The notes: generated from the sequence alone by a model not told the origin. 64,000 nucleotides of DNA from Edaphocola aurantiacus (GCF_019797745.1 NZ_VOSI01000003.1:496001-560000); one strand, 5' to 3'. Positions 1 through 9,557 are shown, numbered from the stretch's first letter. A program made the numbers and translations.

Positions 1-210
1 TTGTTTCTGTGGGGTAACGGCGGCTTCGGGATAGCCAAAATCAAAGCTTGTACGGGTTTTGACCTCTGTAAATATCAGCAGTGAGTCCTCCTGGGAAACG
101 ATGTCCACCTCTCTGCGGCCAATGCGCAGGTTGGTATGCAGTATGGTATGCTGTTTTTCCTGCAGGTAGGCAACAGCCAGCTGTTCTCCGTAACTCCCCT
201 TTGTAGCCAT
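1..210 (-). CDS. YraN/UPF0102 family endonuclease-like protein (partial)
   Basis: The first 70 residues of a protein that runs off the left edge of the window. It opens with an ATG at 208-210. Residues 8-16 (GEQLAVAYL), Glu34-x-Asp36 and the Glu49-Val-Lys51 of FTEVKTR match the restriction-endonuclease-like fold of the YraN family: an early helix with GE, then a D...ExK active-site arrangement. YraN proteins are usually about 115-125 aa, so roughly 50 residues are missing. Their cellular role is not firmly established; a nuclease function is inferred from the fold. The start lies 11 bp after the stop of the upstream glycosyltransferase gene, so the two are probably cotranscribed. Confidence 0.85.
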   Translation of the reverse strand, partial: MATKGSYGEQLAVAYLQEKQHTILHTNLRIGRREVDIVSQEDSLLIFTEVKTRTSFDFGYPEAAVTPQKQ

Positions 211-221
211 AGCGGGTTTGT

Positions 222-1346
222 TTATTCTACACAACGCATCATAGATGCCCATAGATTTTCCGCACTTTTATCCCAGCTGAATTTGCTGCTTTGTACAGGC
301 GCCAGGCGTACCATGCGGTCACGCAACTGCTCATCTTTGTACATCTTCTCCATAGCGCTGGCAATATCATCTACATCAGATGGGTCTACCAGTATACCGG
401 CATCTCCGGTTACCTCCGGCATAGAAGAAGTATTGGATGCAATAACTGGTACATTACAGGTCAGTGCCTCCAGGATAGGAATACCAAAGCCTTCAAACAA
501 TGACGGATACAGCATTGCATAGGCAGCAGCGGTAATACGTGCCAGTTCCTCTACAGGCTTATATCCCAGCCAGATCACATCTTCTTTATAAGGCATGCGG
601 TCTTTGGCTTCCTGTATCTCTTTGGAAAGCCAGGCCAGGCGGCCGACAATAACCAGCTTCATCGGGCTTTTCTGTCTCCTTTTGAACTTTACAAATGCCT
701 TCAGCATATTGATAATGTTCTTGCGGGGATGCAGGGCACCGATAAACAGGAAAAATTCTTTACCCTCGGTATATTGTTCTTTTATTGCTTTACGCTCTTC
801 GTAAGGTAAGGGTTTGTATTCGTCATGGGCGCCATTATACACCACATCGATCTTGTCTGCAGGTACCTTGTATTTTTCAACCAGGTCTTCTTTGGTAAAC
901 GTCGAAACAGTGGCAATGCGGGTCGCTTTTGCGGCAAACTTGGGCATATAATGTTTATAATGCATCAGGTGAGACCGCTTGACAAATTTGGGATAGTGCT
1001 CGAAAGCCAGGTCATGAATAACGAGACAGGTAGGTACTTTAGTGCGCAGACTACCGTAGTTGTCCGGGGATAGGTAAAGGTCTATCTTGTATTTTTTCAG
1101 TGCATGAGGAATGCTCCATTCGCACCAGATATAAAATAAAATGGGATGGCGGGCTTGCGGGCCGATCACTACCGGGGTTATATTGGAGGCAAAGACAAAT
1201 TCCGGATCGTAAGGACGATCGAAGAAAAAGAAAAATTCATGTTCGGGATGATCCTGCACAATGCGTTTCAGGGTTTCATGTGCAAACCATCCTATGCCTT
1301 CCAGTTTTCCTTTTAGTAATAATCTTGTATTGACGCCGATTCTCAT
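222..1346 (-). CDS. Glycosyltransferase family 4 (GT-B fold)
   Basis: A 374-aa enzyme expected to transfer a sugar from a nucleotide-sugar donor, probably to a cell-surface glycan or lipid. The N-terminal acceptor domain begins MRIGVNTRLL. The C-terminal donor domain carries GALHPRKN (about 203-210) and an EX7E motif with Glu285 and Glu293 in FEGFGIPILEAL. These are hallmarks of retaining GT4 enzymes (mannosyl- and related transferases). There is no signal peptide or membrane span, so it should act at the cytoplasmic side of the membrane. Only the yraN-like gene follows it closely; no polysaccharide cluster is nearby, so donor and acceptor cannot be named. Confidence 0.9.
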   Translation of the reverse strand: MRIGVNTRLLLKGKLEGIGWFAHETLKRIVQDHPEHEFFFFFDRPYDPEFVFASNITPVVIGPQARHPILFYIWCEWSIPHALKKYKIDLYLSPDNYGSLRTKVPTCLVIHDLAFEHYPKFVKRSHLMHYKHYMPKFAAKATRIATVSTFTKEDLVEKYKVPADKIDVVYNGAHDEYKPLPYEERKAIKEQYTEGKEFFLFIGALHPRKNIINMLKAFVKFKRRQKSPMKLVIVGRLAWLSKEIQEAKDRMPYKEDVIWLGYKPVEELARITAAAYAMLYPSLFEGFGIPILEALTCNVPVIASNTSSMPEVTGDAGILVDPSDVDDIASAMEKMYKDEQLRDRMVRLAPVQSSKFSWDKSAENLWASMMRCVE

Positions 1347-1412
1347 AAATAAAAATAAAGGATAATTTCTACGCGAAACTATCCCTGAATATGTTAAATT
1401 AAAAGAATTTTT

Positions 1413-1679
1413 TTAGAAAGATACCATAATGATGCTGGACAAAGGAATAATAATTCCGCCTTTCAGCTGAATATTCTTTTCGGTAACGGACCATACTGTC
1501 GTTTCAACAGTCAGCGGGCCTTCTGAGGATTGGAAGGTAATAATGGTTTTACCTTTATACTCATTACCCAATCTTACCGCATATTCTAATTCTTTGATTA
1601 AAGAAGTTGATTTGTCTTGTGCCGCAGGAACGATTAAATAATTTTCAATCTCTTCCTTTTGGATCATTTTTGATGTCAT
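1413..1679 (-). CDS. Hypothetical protein, 88 aa
   Basis: I do not recognise this small protein. It has no signal peptide, membrane segment or cysteine. The C-terminal half reads like a short beta-rich domain (GKTIITF, PLTVETTVWSV, IQLKGGIIIPLSSI), which would suit a small barrel or an Sm-like or PilZ-like fold, but that is a guess. The gene stands alone, 66 bp before the GT4 gene on the same strand, and has one of the better promoters in the window directly upstream. That argues for a real, expressed gene. The ATG at 1677-1679 follows the promoter at a normal distance. Confidence 0.65.
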   Translation of the reverse strand: MTSKMIQKEEIENYLIVPAAQDKSTSLIKELEYAVRLGNEYKGKTIITFQSSEGPLTVETTVWSVTEKNIQLKGGIIIPLSSIIMVSF

Positions 1680-1704
1680 CTGTACTGGCGATTTAAAACG
1701 TGTG

Positions 1705-1736
1705 CAAAAGTAGTTAAATCATTTCATTTTAACAAA
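1705..1736 (-). promoter_or_regulatory. Promoter of the 88-aa gene
   Basis: Read on the minus strand, TTTG at 1736-1733 is followed after about 20 nt by TACTTTTG at 1712-1705. This fits the Bacteroidota primary-sigma consensus (TTG, N19-21, TAnnTTTG). The start codon is 25 nt further on. Confidence 0.7.
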
Positions 1737-1792
1737 GTAATATAAATTTTATGTGTCTAATGGCGAATTTATGACATATGTAGGACTTATTG

Positions 1793-1800
1793 TACATTTG
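1793..1800 (+). promoter_or_regulatory. Promoter -7 element of the HAD gene
   Basis: TACATTTG matches the Bacteroidota -7 consensus TAnnTTTG and lies 35 nt before the ATG at 1836. The -33 region holds only a partial match (ATG in place of TTG at 1771). Confidence 0.6.
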
Positions 1801-1835
1801 ACCGACCCGCAATAATACCGGGAAGCTATTTTATT

Positions 1836-2468
1836 ATGATCCGATATGTCCTTTTTGACTTCGACGGCACCCTGGTCGATTCTAAAGATGCTGTGGTAAT
1901 TGCCTTTAACCGCATTGCCGACAAGTATCATTTCAAGACGATAAAGCCCGAAGAGCTGGACTATATCAATAGTCTGTCCATGCTGGACCGCTTCCTGTAC
2001 CTGAAGGTTCCCTTGTACAGGCTCCCATTCCTCAGAAAGGAGATGCTTGCCATATACCAGGAGCTGATAATGGATGTGCCGCTTATTCCCGGTATGGCTG
2101 CTTTGTTGGATACTCTACGTACTTCAGGGCTGAAGGTCGGTATCCTTTCCTCCAATGATCCGGTTATTATAAAGGGTATAATGGAGCTGAACGGCATCGC
2201 ACCTCCGGATGATATTTACTGTTCGGGAAAGCTCTTTGGTAAAGACAGGGTATTCCGCAAATTCCTGCGGGAACAAAAACTGCATAGTGATGAAGTGCTC
2301 TACATTTGCGATGAGCAGCGGGATATTACAGCCTGTGATAAGGCAGGTATTCAGCCGGTATGGGTCAGCTGGGGATTTGAGGGCGCCGGGGTAATACAGG
2401 GTGATGCAGCACTTTCAATGGCGCATACACCGGATGAGTTATTGGCGGTGATACAGCAGCGCTGTTGA
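1836..2468 (+). CDS. HAD-superfamily phosphatase (phosphoglycolate phosphatase-like)
   Basis: A 210-aa cytoplasmic hydrolase of the haloacid dehalogenase superfamily. Motif I is DFDGTLVDS with nucleophile Asp8 and acid/base Asp10. Motif II is the Ser105/Ser106 of GILSSN. Motif III is probably Lys136, and motif IV is CDEQRD with Asp159, Glu160 and Asp163. The usual Gly before the motif IV Asp is Cys158 here. A helical cap between residues 15 and 85 places it in subfamily I, with beta-phosphoglucomutase and Gph. The substrate cannot be told. It stands alone, with its own promoter. Confidence 0.88.
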   Translation: MIRYVLFDFDGTLVDSKDAVVIAFNRIADKYHFKTIKPEELDYINSLSMLDRFLYLKVPLYRLPFLRKEMLAIYQELIMDVPLIPGMAALLDTLRTSGLKVGILSSNDPVIIKGIMELNGIAPPDDIYCSGKLFGKDRVFRKFLREQKLHSDEVLYICDEQRDITACDKAGIQPVWVSWGFEGAGVIQGDAALSMAHTPDELLAVIQQRC

Positions 2469-2553
2469 GATGCCTGAGGGCATATACCCTACTTTATTTA
2501 CTGTATTTAACCGTAATATGGCGATTTGTTGTGTTATCTTTTAAATACTTTAT

Positions 2554-2585
2554 TTGTTAATGCGCAATGAATATAGTTAACTTCG
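2554..2585 (+). promoter_or_regulatory. Promoter of the GH3 gene
   Basis: TTG at 2554-2556 and TAACTTCG at 2578-2585, spaced 21 nt. The -7 box has one mismatch to TAnnTTTG. It sits 30 nt before the ATG. Confidence 0.5.
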
Positions 2586-2615
2586 CAGCTGAAAACATTA
2601 CCGTCTCATTTTATT

Positions 2616-4145
2616 ATGCCTTTAATAGGAGAAATTATTTCCCGTTCCCTTAAGATTCGTAAACGTTTCAGCAAGAAAAAGGACAACGACTGGAATCTGC
2701 AACGCAAGACTTTGAAAAAGTTGTTGGAAAAAGCCCAATATACTTCCTTCGGAAAACATTACGAATTTGAAAAAATACTGTCAGAAGCGGTTGACTTCCC
2801 TACGGTATTCAAAAACGGTATCCCTGCACATAACTATAACTCCATGCACGAGCAATGGTGGCATCGCTGTCTGAAAAGCGAAAGCGATGTGGCCTGGCCG
2901 GGTAAAGTAAAATATTTCGCCCTGAGTTCCGGTACTTCGGAATCAGCAAGCAAGCACATTCCGGTGACTTCTGATATGATCCGGTCTATCAAAAAAGTGG
3001 GATTGAAACAATTCTATTCCATGACCAACTTCGATATTCCGCCGGCAACGTTTACCAAAGGCATCCTGATGCTGGGCGGTACCACTTCCCTGCTGGAGCG
3101 CGAAGATTATTATGAAGGTGATATGAGTGGCATCAGTGCTAAGAATATGCCTAAATTATTCTCCAACTTACTCTACAAACCAGGAAAGAAAATCTCTAAA
3201 AGCCCTAACTGGGAAGAGCGCATCAAACTGATCGTGGAGAGTGCTCCTAAATGGAATGTAGGTACGCTTTGTGGTGTTCCTGCCTGGGCACTGATTGTGC
3301 TGGAGGAGATTGTGAAGAAATACAAGCTGAACAATATTCATGAAATGTGGCCTAACCTAGCTGTATATATTCACGGTGGTGTGGCTTTTGAACCATACCG
3401 CGAGCCGCTGAAACGCCTGATGGGCAAGCCGGTTACGTATATCGAAACCTATATGGCTTCTGAGGGTTCCTTTGGCTTCCAGTCCAGACCTGGGGTTTCC
3501 GGTATACAACTGGAACTGAATTCCGGTATCTTCTTCGAGTTCGTTCCGTTTACAGAAGAGAACTTTACAGAAGACGGTGAGATCAAACCAAATGCACAGA
3601 CCAAGTTTATCCATGAGGTAGAAAAAGGTATCGATTATGCCGTAATGCTATCGACCTGTTCCGGCGCATGGCGTTATATCATTGGTGATGTGGTGCGTTT
3701 TACCTCTGTAAGACATAACGAGATCATTATTGTAGGCCGTACCAAGCAGTTCCTGAGCCTGTGTGGCGAGCATATGTCCGTAGACAATATGAATAAAGCC
3801 ATTGATGCACTGGCAAGTGAGACGGGCCTTCATATCGGTGAATTTACCGTAACCGGCTTCGCTTACGAAAACCGCTTTGCACACAGATGGTATATCGGTT
3901 GTGATAATGTTGATGCGGACAAAGAACAGATCAAAAGGATTATTGATGAAACCCTGTGTAAAATCAATGATGATTACGCGGTAGAGAGAGAATCTGCATT
4001 GAAAGAAGTCTTTGTAGAGATCCTGCCGAAAGAGCGCTTTATTGATTACCTGAAACATATGGGTAAATATGGCGCGATGAACAAATTCCCACGTGTATTG
4101 AAAGGATCTCAACTGAGAGACTGGGAAGAGTTCCTGAAAAAGTAG
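2616..4145 (+). CDS. GH3 auxin-responsive promoter family protein (acyl-adenylate-forming enzyme)
   Basis: A 509-aa protein with the length and motifs of the GH3 family, a branch of the firefly-luciferase/ANL superfamily. Plant members adenylate jasmonate or indole-3-acetate and join it to amino acids; the substrates of bacterial members are mostly unknown. The phosphate-binding loop is SSGTSES at 104-110. Further family signatures are TYIETYMASEG (about 275-285) and YIIGDVVRF (about 353-361). No signal peptide is present, so it is cytoplasmic. The gene is monocistronic, with its own promoter and a strong terminator. Family assignment is firm; an auxin-related role should not be assumed from the name. 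Confidence 0.9.
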   Translation: MPLIGEIISRSLKIRKRFSKKKDNDWNLQRKTLKKLLEKAQYTSFGKHYEFEKILSEAVDFPTVFKNGIPAHNYNSMHEQWWHRCLKSESDVAWPGKVKYFALSSGTSESASKHIPVTSDMIRSIKKVGLKQFYSMTNFDIPPATFTKGILMLGGTTSLLEREDYYEGDMSGISAKNMPKLFSNLLYKPGKKISKSPNWEERIKLIVESAPKWNVGTLCGVPAWALIVLEEIVKKYKLNNIHEMWPNLAVYIHGGVAFEPYREPLKRLMGKPVTYIETYMASEGSFGFQSRPGVSGIQLELNSGIFFEFVPFTEENFTEDGEIKPNAQTKFIHEVEKGIDYAVMLSTCSGAWRYIIGDVVRFTSVRHNEIIIVGRTKQFLSLCGEHMSVDNMNKAIDALASETGLHIGEFTVTGFAYENRFAHRWYIGCDNVDADKEQIKRIIDETLCKINDDYAVERESALKEVFVEILPKERFIDYLKHMGKYGAMNKFPRVLKGSQLRDWEEFLKK

Positions 4146-4170
4146 AGGTTAATAATAGTACATAGTATTA

Positions 4171-4202
4171 AGGCCCTGAAGTAGTTTACTTCAGGGCTTT
4201 TT
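4171..4202 (+). terminator. Rho-independent terminator after the GH3 gene
   Basis: An 11-bp perfect stem (4173-4183 with 4187-4197, 3-nt loop) is followed by TTTTT. Confidence 0.88.
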
Positions 4203-4254
4203 CGGCTTAGTCTGCAATTAACGATTCCGTAATTATTCCATAATATTAGCTGTC

Positions 4255-4262
4255 TACTTTTG
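4255..4262 (+). promoter_or_regulatory. Promoter -7 element of the TonB-dependent receptor gene
   Basis: TACTTTTG fits TAnnTTTG and lies 25 nt before the ATG at 4288. No clear TTG is present at -33. Confidence 0.5.
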
Positions 4263-4287
4263 TTTCATATTTTAAATAATGTAAATT

Positions 4288-7200
4288 ATGAAGAACAAGT
4301 ACGCGTTAATGTTGACCGGAGCATTTATCGCTTCCGGTATAGTTGCCAGTGCACAGGTAACCACATCGGGTATCAGAGGAACCGTTAAAGATGAGCAGAA
4401 TGCTATTGTTCCCGGAGCAATTGTGACCGCAATACATATGCCGTCCGGAACGAAGTACAGTACCGTTAGTACAGAGAATGGTTATTTCAGCATGCAGGGT
4501 ATGCGCCCTGGTGGCCCGTATACTGTTACGGTAAGCTCTATGGGCAGTGGCGAGCAGGTATATAAAGACCTTACACTGGCCCTGGGAGATGATTATGTAT
4601 TACAGGCTAAAATAGGTGCAGATCAGAACAAGGAGTTGAGTGCCGTAGAGGTACTCGCTTTTAAAAATCCTTTGCTGAACAGCGATCGCACCGGTGCTTC
4701 TACCAATATCAATGTAACGACAATCAGTCGTATGCCTACGATCAAGAGAAGCCTTACAGACTTTACCCGTCTTACGCCGCAGGCCAATGGTAATGGCTTT
4801 GCCGGTCGTGACGGACGATATAACAATGTACAGATCGATGGTGCCAGCTTTAATAACGGTTTCGGGCTCAGCTCCGATCCGCTGCCTGGTGGCGGTAACC
4901 AGCCGATCTCTATCGATGCGATTGAAGAAGTACAGGTGAATGTTGCTCCCTATGATGTACGCCAGACGGGCTTTACCGGTGCCGGCATCAATGCGGTGAC
5001 CCGCAGTGGTACCAATGATTTTACCGGATCGGCCTATGCATTCCTGCGCCCTAAATCATTCAATGGTGTTAAGGTGGGTAGTGATACTTTAGCCAAATCA
5101 AGCCGTACTTCGGGCGAGACATACGGTGTGCGTTTCGGCGGACCGATCATTAAGAATAAACTGTTCTTTTTTGCCAACTTCGAATATGAAAACCAGCTGA
5201 GCCAGGGTAATCTCTGGAAAGCGAATAATGGCAGCAATGGCAGTGAGGCCAATGTAACCCGCGTAAAAGAAAGCGACCTGATGTCGGTAAGCAATTACCT
5301 GAAAAATCAATATGGTTATGATCCCGGACGTTATGAAGGCTATGCCGATAACTATGTAAACAATAACATCAAAGGCTTACTGCGCCTGGACTGGAACATC
5401 AATGATAAAAATACCCTTACGGTAAAATACAACCAGATGCGGGGCACATCCGATCAGGGTACCAATGCCACATCCGGTCCTAATCCCCGCTCTACCGCAT
5501 CCCGTATCGGTTCCGAATCTATTTCATTCGAGAATGCCAATTATTCTTTCCTGAACAAGGTAATGTCTGTTTCAGCAGAGCTCAACAGCAAGATCTCTCC
5601 GAAGGTATCTAACCAGTTACTGGCTACCTACAGCCGCATACAGGATACCCGCAGTACACCGGGCAACCTGTTCCCTTTTGTAGATATCTGGGATGGTGAC
5701 CTGCAGCCGGCAGATTCTACCGGAAAGCGTACCGGTAAGAATAACTACATGAGCTTTGGTACAGAACTGTTCTCCTACAATAATGATGTGATCAATAACA
5801 ACATCAACATCGTAGACAATATTACGTACCAGGTAGGTAAACATAACTTTACGGGAGGGCTTAACTTCCAGACCATGAGCTATGCGAACAGCTATATGCG
5901 TATGGGCACCTCTTACTACCGTTATAACTCCGTATCGGAATTCCTGGCGGGTGCTAAACCTACGGCGTATGGTGTGACCTATGCCTATGATGGTGCAGAT
6001 AATTATGCCCGTGTAAACTTTGGCCTGGCAGGCCTTTACCTGCAGGACCAGGTTAATGTAAACCCTCAGTTTAAACTGACCTACGGTCTGCGTGCAGATA
6101 TGCCACTGTTCTTCAACAAACCGGTGGGCAATGCATCTATAGATACGGTACAGTTACTGAATAACAAAGGTGTACCGACAACCTTTACCACCGCAATGTG
6201 GCCTAAATCAAAAATCATGTTGTCCCCGCGTGTAGGATTCAACTACGATGTAGTAGGTGATCGTTCCCTGCAATTAAGAGGTGGTACAGGTATCTTTACC
6301 GGTAATATTCCGTTTGTATGGTTTACCAATATGCCGACTAATGCCGGTGTGATCCAGAATACCTTTGAGCCCGTAAGTGCAGCTACCCTGAATAAAATTG
6401 ATCACCTGGAGGCAGATCCGATGTACTGGCCGAGCAAGCTGATCTCAGATTTCCCAGCTTCTCCTAAAGCAGCCGTACCAGGTTCTTTCTCCCTGATCGA
6501 TCCGGATTTTAAAATGCCGCAGGTATGGAGATCCAATGTGGGTATCGATTACAGACTGGGCAATACGCCTCTGGTATTCACTGCAGATGTGATTTATACC
6601 AAAGATATCGTGGGCGTGTATCAGTATAATGCCAACAGGAAAGCGGCTACGGCCAAGCTGAATAATGGTGGTGATACCCGTGATTACTTTAATAATGATG
6701 TGAAGTATACCAATAGTACTGGTACCATTATCCCGGTACTGGCCAACAGCAGCCTGGGACAGTCTGTAGCGGCTTCTGCGGGTGTGAGTGTGAGCAACTA
6801 TCATGGCTTCAGCGGTTCCTTATTCTATAACTATTCTGCTGCCAAAGACATCACCGGTAATCCGGGATCGGCAGCCAACTCTGCCTGGTCTAACAACTAT
6901 TCTGTCAACGATCCGAATGAGCAGTTGCTGGGTATCTCTCAGTATGCCATTCCGCACCGTGTAGTGGGTTCGGTTTCTTATCGTATTAATTATGCCGATC
7001 ACCTGGCGACTACGGTATCACTGTTCTACCAGGGTTCAAGCCAGGGCCGTTATGCCTATACTTATTCCGGAGATATCAATAAGGACGGGGTATCTCTGGA
7101 CCTGATGTACTTACCGGCCAACTCTTCAGAGATCAACTTTGTACCGCTGACTGTTGGGGGTAAGACCTATAGTGCAGAGGAGCAGAGAGCTGCATTTGAT

Positions 7201-7611
7201 GCATTCCTGGATAATGATAAAGTACTGTCTAAGTATAAAGGCGAGTATGTAGAACGTAATGCTGGTCTGCTGCCATGGCTGAACCGCTTCGATGCGCGTA
7301 TCCTGCAGGATGTGTATACCCGTTTCGGTAAAAACAACCGCCGCAATACTTTACAGATCAGCCTGGATATCCTGAATGTGGGTAACCTCCTGAACAAAGA
7401 CTGGGGTTATTACAGCCAGCTGAACAATGGTAACCAGTATGCCTACACGCCATTGGTGGTAAACAGTGTATCCTCCGATGGTAAACCAAGCTTCAATATG
7501 CTTACTGTTAAAGAAAACGGCCAGACCGTATTCCCTAAAAAAGCCTTTATGAAGAGCGTAAACTCTTCCAGCACCTGGGGTATGCAGATCGGCCTTCGCT
7601 ATACTTTCTAG
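4288..7611 (+). CDS. Oar-like TonB-dependent outer-membrane receptor
   Basis: A 1107-aa outer-membrane protein. A signal peptide (first 22 residues, ending ...VASAQ) is followed by a carboxypeptidase-regulatory-like beta-sandwich (about 28-110, ITSGIRGTVKDEQ to GYFSMQGM). A TonB plug-like domain (about 130-250, with VQIDGASFNNGFG) comes next, then a long 22-strand barrel ending in the aromatic YTF. This arrangement matches the Oar/TonB-dependent transporter group, which takes up large or scarce ligands using TonB energy. No SusD-like gene lies beside it, so it is not a standard SusCD pair. The ligand is unknown. The gene is transcribed alone between a promoter and a terminator. Confidence 0.9.
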   Translation: MKNKYALMLTGAFIASGIVASAQVTTSGIRGTVKDEQNAIVPGAIVTAIHMPSGTKYSTVSTENGYFSMQGMRPGGPYTVTVSSMGSGEQVYKDLTLALGDDYVLQAKIGADQNKELSAVEVLAFKNPLLNSDRTGASTNINVTTISRMPTIKRSLTDFTRLTPQANGNGFAGRDGRYNNVQIDGASFNNGFGLSSDPLPGGGNQPISIDAIEEVQVNVAPYDVRQTGFTGAGINAVTRSGTNDFTGSAYAFLRPKSFNGVKVGSDTLAKSSRTSGETYGVRFGGPIIKNKLFFFANFEYENQLSQGNLWKANNGSNGSEANVTRVKESDLMSVSNYLKNQYGYDPGRYEGYADNYVNNNIKGLLRLDWNINDKNTLTVKYNQMRGTSDQGTNATSGPNPRSTASRIGSESISFENANYSFLNKVMSVSAELNSKISPKVSNQLLATYSRIQDTRSTPGNLFPFVDIWDGDLQPADSTGKRTGKNNYMSFGTELFSYNNDVINNNINIVDNITYQVGKHNFTGGLNFQTMSYANSYMRMGTSYYRYNSVSEFLAGAKPTAYGVTYAYDGADNYARVNFGLAGLYLQDQVNVNPQFKLTYGLRADMPLFFNKPVGNASIDTVQLLNNKGVPTTFTTAMWPKSKIMLSPRVGFNYDVVGDRSLQLRGGTGIFTGNIPFVWFTNMPTNAGVIQNTFEPVSAATLNKIDHLEADPMYWPSKLISDFPASPKAAVPGSFSLIDPDFKMPQVWRSNVGIDYRLGNTPLVFTADVIYTKDIVGVYQYNANRKAATAKLNNGGDTRDYFNNDVKYTNSTGTIIPVLANSSLGQSVAASAGVSVSNYHGFSGSLFYNYSAAKDITGNPGSAANSAWSNNYSVNDPNEQLLGISQYAIPHRVVGSVSYRINYADHLATTVSLFYQGSSQGRYAYTYSGDINKDGVSLDLMYLPANSSEINFVPLTVGGKTYSAEEQRAAFDAFLDNDKVLSKYKGEYVERNAGLLPWLNRFDARILQDVYTRFGKNNRRNTLQISLDILNVGNLLNKDWGYYSQLNNGNQYAYTPLVVNSVSSDGKPSFNMLTVKENGQTVFPKKAFMKSVNSSSTWGMQIGLRYTF

Positions 7612-7635
7612 TCTATATTGTTTACTTTTGCCTTA

Positions 7636-7666
7636 AGGTTCCGGAAGCCATCCGGAACCTTTTTTT
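7636..7666 (+). terminator. Rho-independent terminator after the receptor gene
   Basis: A 10-bp perfect stem (7636-7645 with 7651-7660, 5-nt loop) is followed by a run of seven T. Confidence 0.92.
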
Positions 7667-7691
7667 ATGCCCCTGACTCATCATTTCGGAG

Positions 7692-7699
7692 TATATTTG
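7692..7699 (+). promoter_or_regulatory. Promoter -7 element of the ubiD-family gene
   Basis: TATATTTG fits TAnnTTTG and lies 24 nt before the ATG at 7724. It also drives arsC-like and the 169-aa gene if the three are cotranscribed. Confidence 0.55.
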
Positions 7700-7723
7700 T
7701 AGCTGTTTTACTCCGTCGAAATA

Positions 7724-9553
7724 ATGATTCATAAAAGCATAGAAGAGAGTGTCCTGGACCTGGAACAGGAAGGGCAATTAGTCAGAATTAAAGAAGAAGT
7801 TGATCCTTACCTGGAGATGGCGGCCCTGCACCTGCGGGTGTTTGCGCAGCATGGGCCAGCCCTTTTGTTTGAAAAAGTAAAAGGCTCTAAATACCGTGCC
7901 GCATCAAATCTGTTCGGCAACCTGGACCGCAGTAAATTCCTGTTTCGCGAGACCATAGCAAAGACCGAAGAGATCATACGGCTGAAGAATGATCCCATGA
8001 AGGCGCTGAAAGCTCCTTTTAAACATATACGTACCGGCCTTGCAGCCTGGAATGCCCTGCCGAAACAATATAGTAATCTGCCCAATGATTTTGAGCGCAT
8101 CAGGATCAGTGATCTGCCACAAATCCACCACTGGCCTATGGATGGTGGTGCCTTCATCACCCTGCCGCAGGTATACAGTGAAGATCCCGAAAAGCCGGGT
8201 GTGATGAACGCTAACCTGGGTATGTACCGCATACAGCTTTCGGGCAATAAGTATATCAAGGACGAAGAGATCGGCCTGCATTACCAGATACACCGTGGCA
8301 TAGGCGTACACCAGCAGAAAGCGGCCCGTAAGGGACAACCGCTGAAAGTGAGCATATTTGTGGGTGGTCCGCCGGCCCATACCCTTGCTGCAGTAATGCC
8401 GCTGCCGGAGGGTTTGAGCGAACTGACCTTTGCGGGTTTACTATCCGGCAGACGATTCCGGTACAGTTATGAAGACGGGTATTGCATCAGTCATGATGCT
8501 GACTTTGTGATTACCGGCGATATTTATCCCGATGAGACCAAGCCCGAAGGGCCTTTCGGAGATCATCTGGGCTATTACAGCCTCACCCATCCTTTCCCGG
8601 TCATGAAGGTGAAACAGGTATATGCCCGCAAGAATGCCATCTGGCCATTTACGGTAGTGGGCCGCCCTCCGCAGGAAGATACTGCCTTTGGCGACCTGAT
8701 CCACGAACTTACGGGCGAAGCTATGCCTAAAGAAGTGCCGGGTGTGAAAGAGGTACATGCTGTAGATGTAGCTGGCGTACATCCGCTTTTATTTGCGATC
8801 GGATATGAACGCTATACGCCTTATCAGAAAGTAAAAAGACCGGCAGAGATCCTGACCGTGGCTAATCGTATATTGGGTACCGGGCAACTAAGCCTGGCCA
8901 AATACCTGTTTATTGCTGCACAGGAGCAACAGGAGCTGAGTACACATAAAGAGGCAGACTTCCTGACTTATATCCTCTCCCGTATAGACCTGAAGCGGGA
9001 TATACACTTCCAGACCAATACCACCATCGATACCCTGGACTATTCGGGTACGGGATTGAATACCGGTTCTAAGGTGGTTATTGCCGCCTGTGGCGATGCG
9101 GTACGTACGCTGGATAAAGAAGTGCCTGCTGTATTACAGCAGTTGCAGGGCTTTGGTCCGGCCCATATGGTGCTGCCGGGTGTGGTTGTATTGCAGGCAC
9201 CACAGTTTCAGTCCTACGGTCAGGTGAGTGCAGAGATGCGTGAACTGGAAGCGAGACTGAACGGGCAATTGCCGGAGGGGATACCGATGATTGTACTGGC
9301 CGATGATGCAGCCTTTACTGCAAAAACATTAAGTAACTTTCTTTGGGTAACCTTTACGCGCAGCAATCCTTCGCATGATATTCATGGCATCAATGCCTTT
9401 TATGAACATAAACACTGGGGCTGCGATCACCTGATTATTGATGCACGCGTAAAACCGCATCATGCACCGGCACTGATTCCTGATCCTGAAGTAGAGGTCA
9501 TGGTAGATCGTTTCTTTGCACCGGGCGGGAGTTTAGCCCACTTAAACAAATAA
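7724..9553 (+). CDS. UbiD family decarboxylase
   Basis: A 609-aa cytoplasmic enzyme of the UbiD family, reversible (de)carboxylases that need prenylated FMN made by UbiX. Family features include the ALHLRVFAQHGPALLFEKVKG start region, INYHIHRGIG-like LHYQIHRGIGVH (about 185-196), the metal/prFMN-contacting region EGPFGDHLGYYS (about 275-286) and GRPPQEDT (about 310-317). Bacteroidota lack ubiquinone, so menaquinone synthesis or an aromatic acid is a more likely context than ubiquinone; the sequence does not decide. No ubiX is nearby. An ArsC-like gene begins 4 bp after its stop, which suggests one transcript. Confidence 0.88.
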   Translation: MIHKSIEESVLDLEQEGQLVRIKEEVDPYLEMAALHLRVFAQHGPALLFEKVKGSKYRAASNLFGNLDRSKFLFRETIAKTEEIIRLKNDPMKALKAPFKHIRTGLAAWNALPKQYSNLPNDFERIRISDLPQIHHWPMDGGAFITLPQVYSEDPEKPGVMNANLGMYRIQLSGNKYIKDEEIGLHYQIHRGIGVHQQKAARKGQPLKVSIFVGGPPAHTLAAVMPLPEGLSELTFAGLLSGRRFRYSYEDGYCISHDADFVITGDIYPDETKPEGPFGDHLGYYSLTHPFPVMKVKQVYARKNAIWPFTVVGRPPQEDTAFGDLIHELTGEAMPKEVPGVKEVHAVDVAGVHPLLFAIGYERYTPYQKVKRPAEILTVANRILGTGQLSLAKYLFIAAQEQQELSTHKEADFLTYILSRIDLKRDIHFQTNTTIDTLDYSGTGLNTGSKVVIAACGDAVRTLDKEVPAVLQQLQGFGPAHMVLPGVVVLQAPQFQSYGQVSAEMRELEARLNGQLPEGIPMIVLADDAAFTAKTLSNFLWVTFTRSNPSHDIHGINAFYEHKHWGCDHLIIDARVKPHHAPALIPDPEVEVMVDRFFAPGGSLAHLNK

Positions 9554-9557
9554 GATA

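Noticed and set aside
2468-2495. Terminator after the HAD gene
   Set aside because: Only 4-5 bp stems can form and no T-run follows.
2616-4145. Auxin metabolism by the GH3 protein
   Set aside because: The family name comes from plants; nothing here shows the bacterial substrate.
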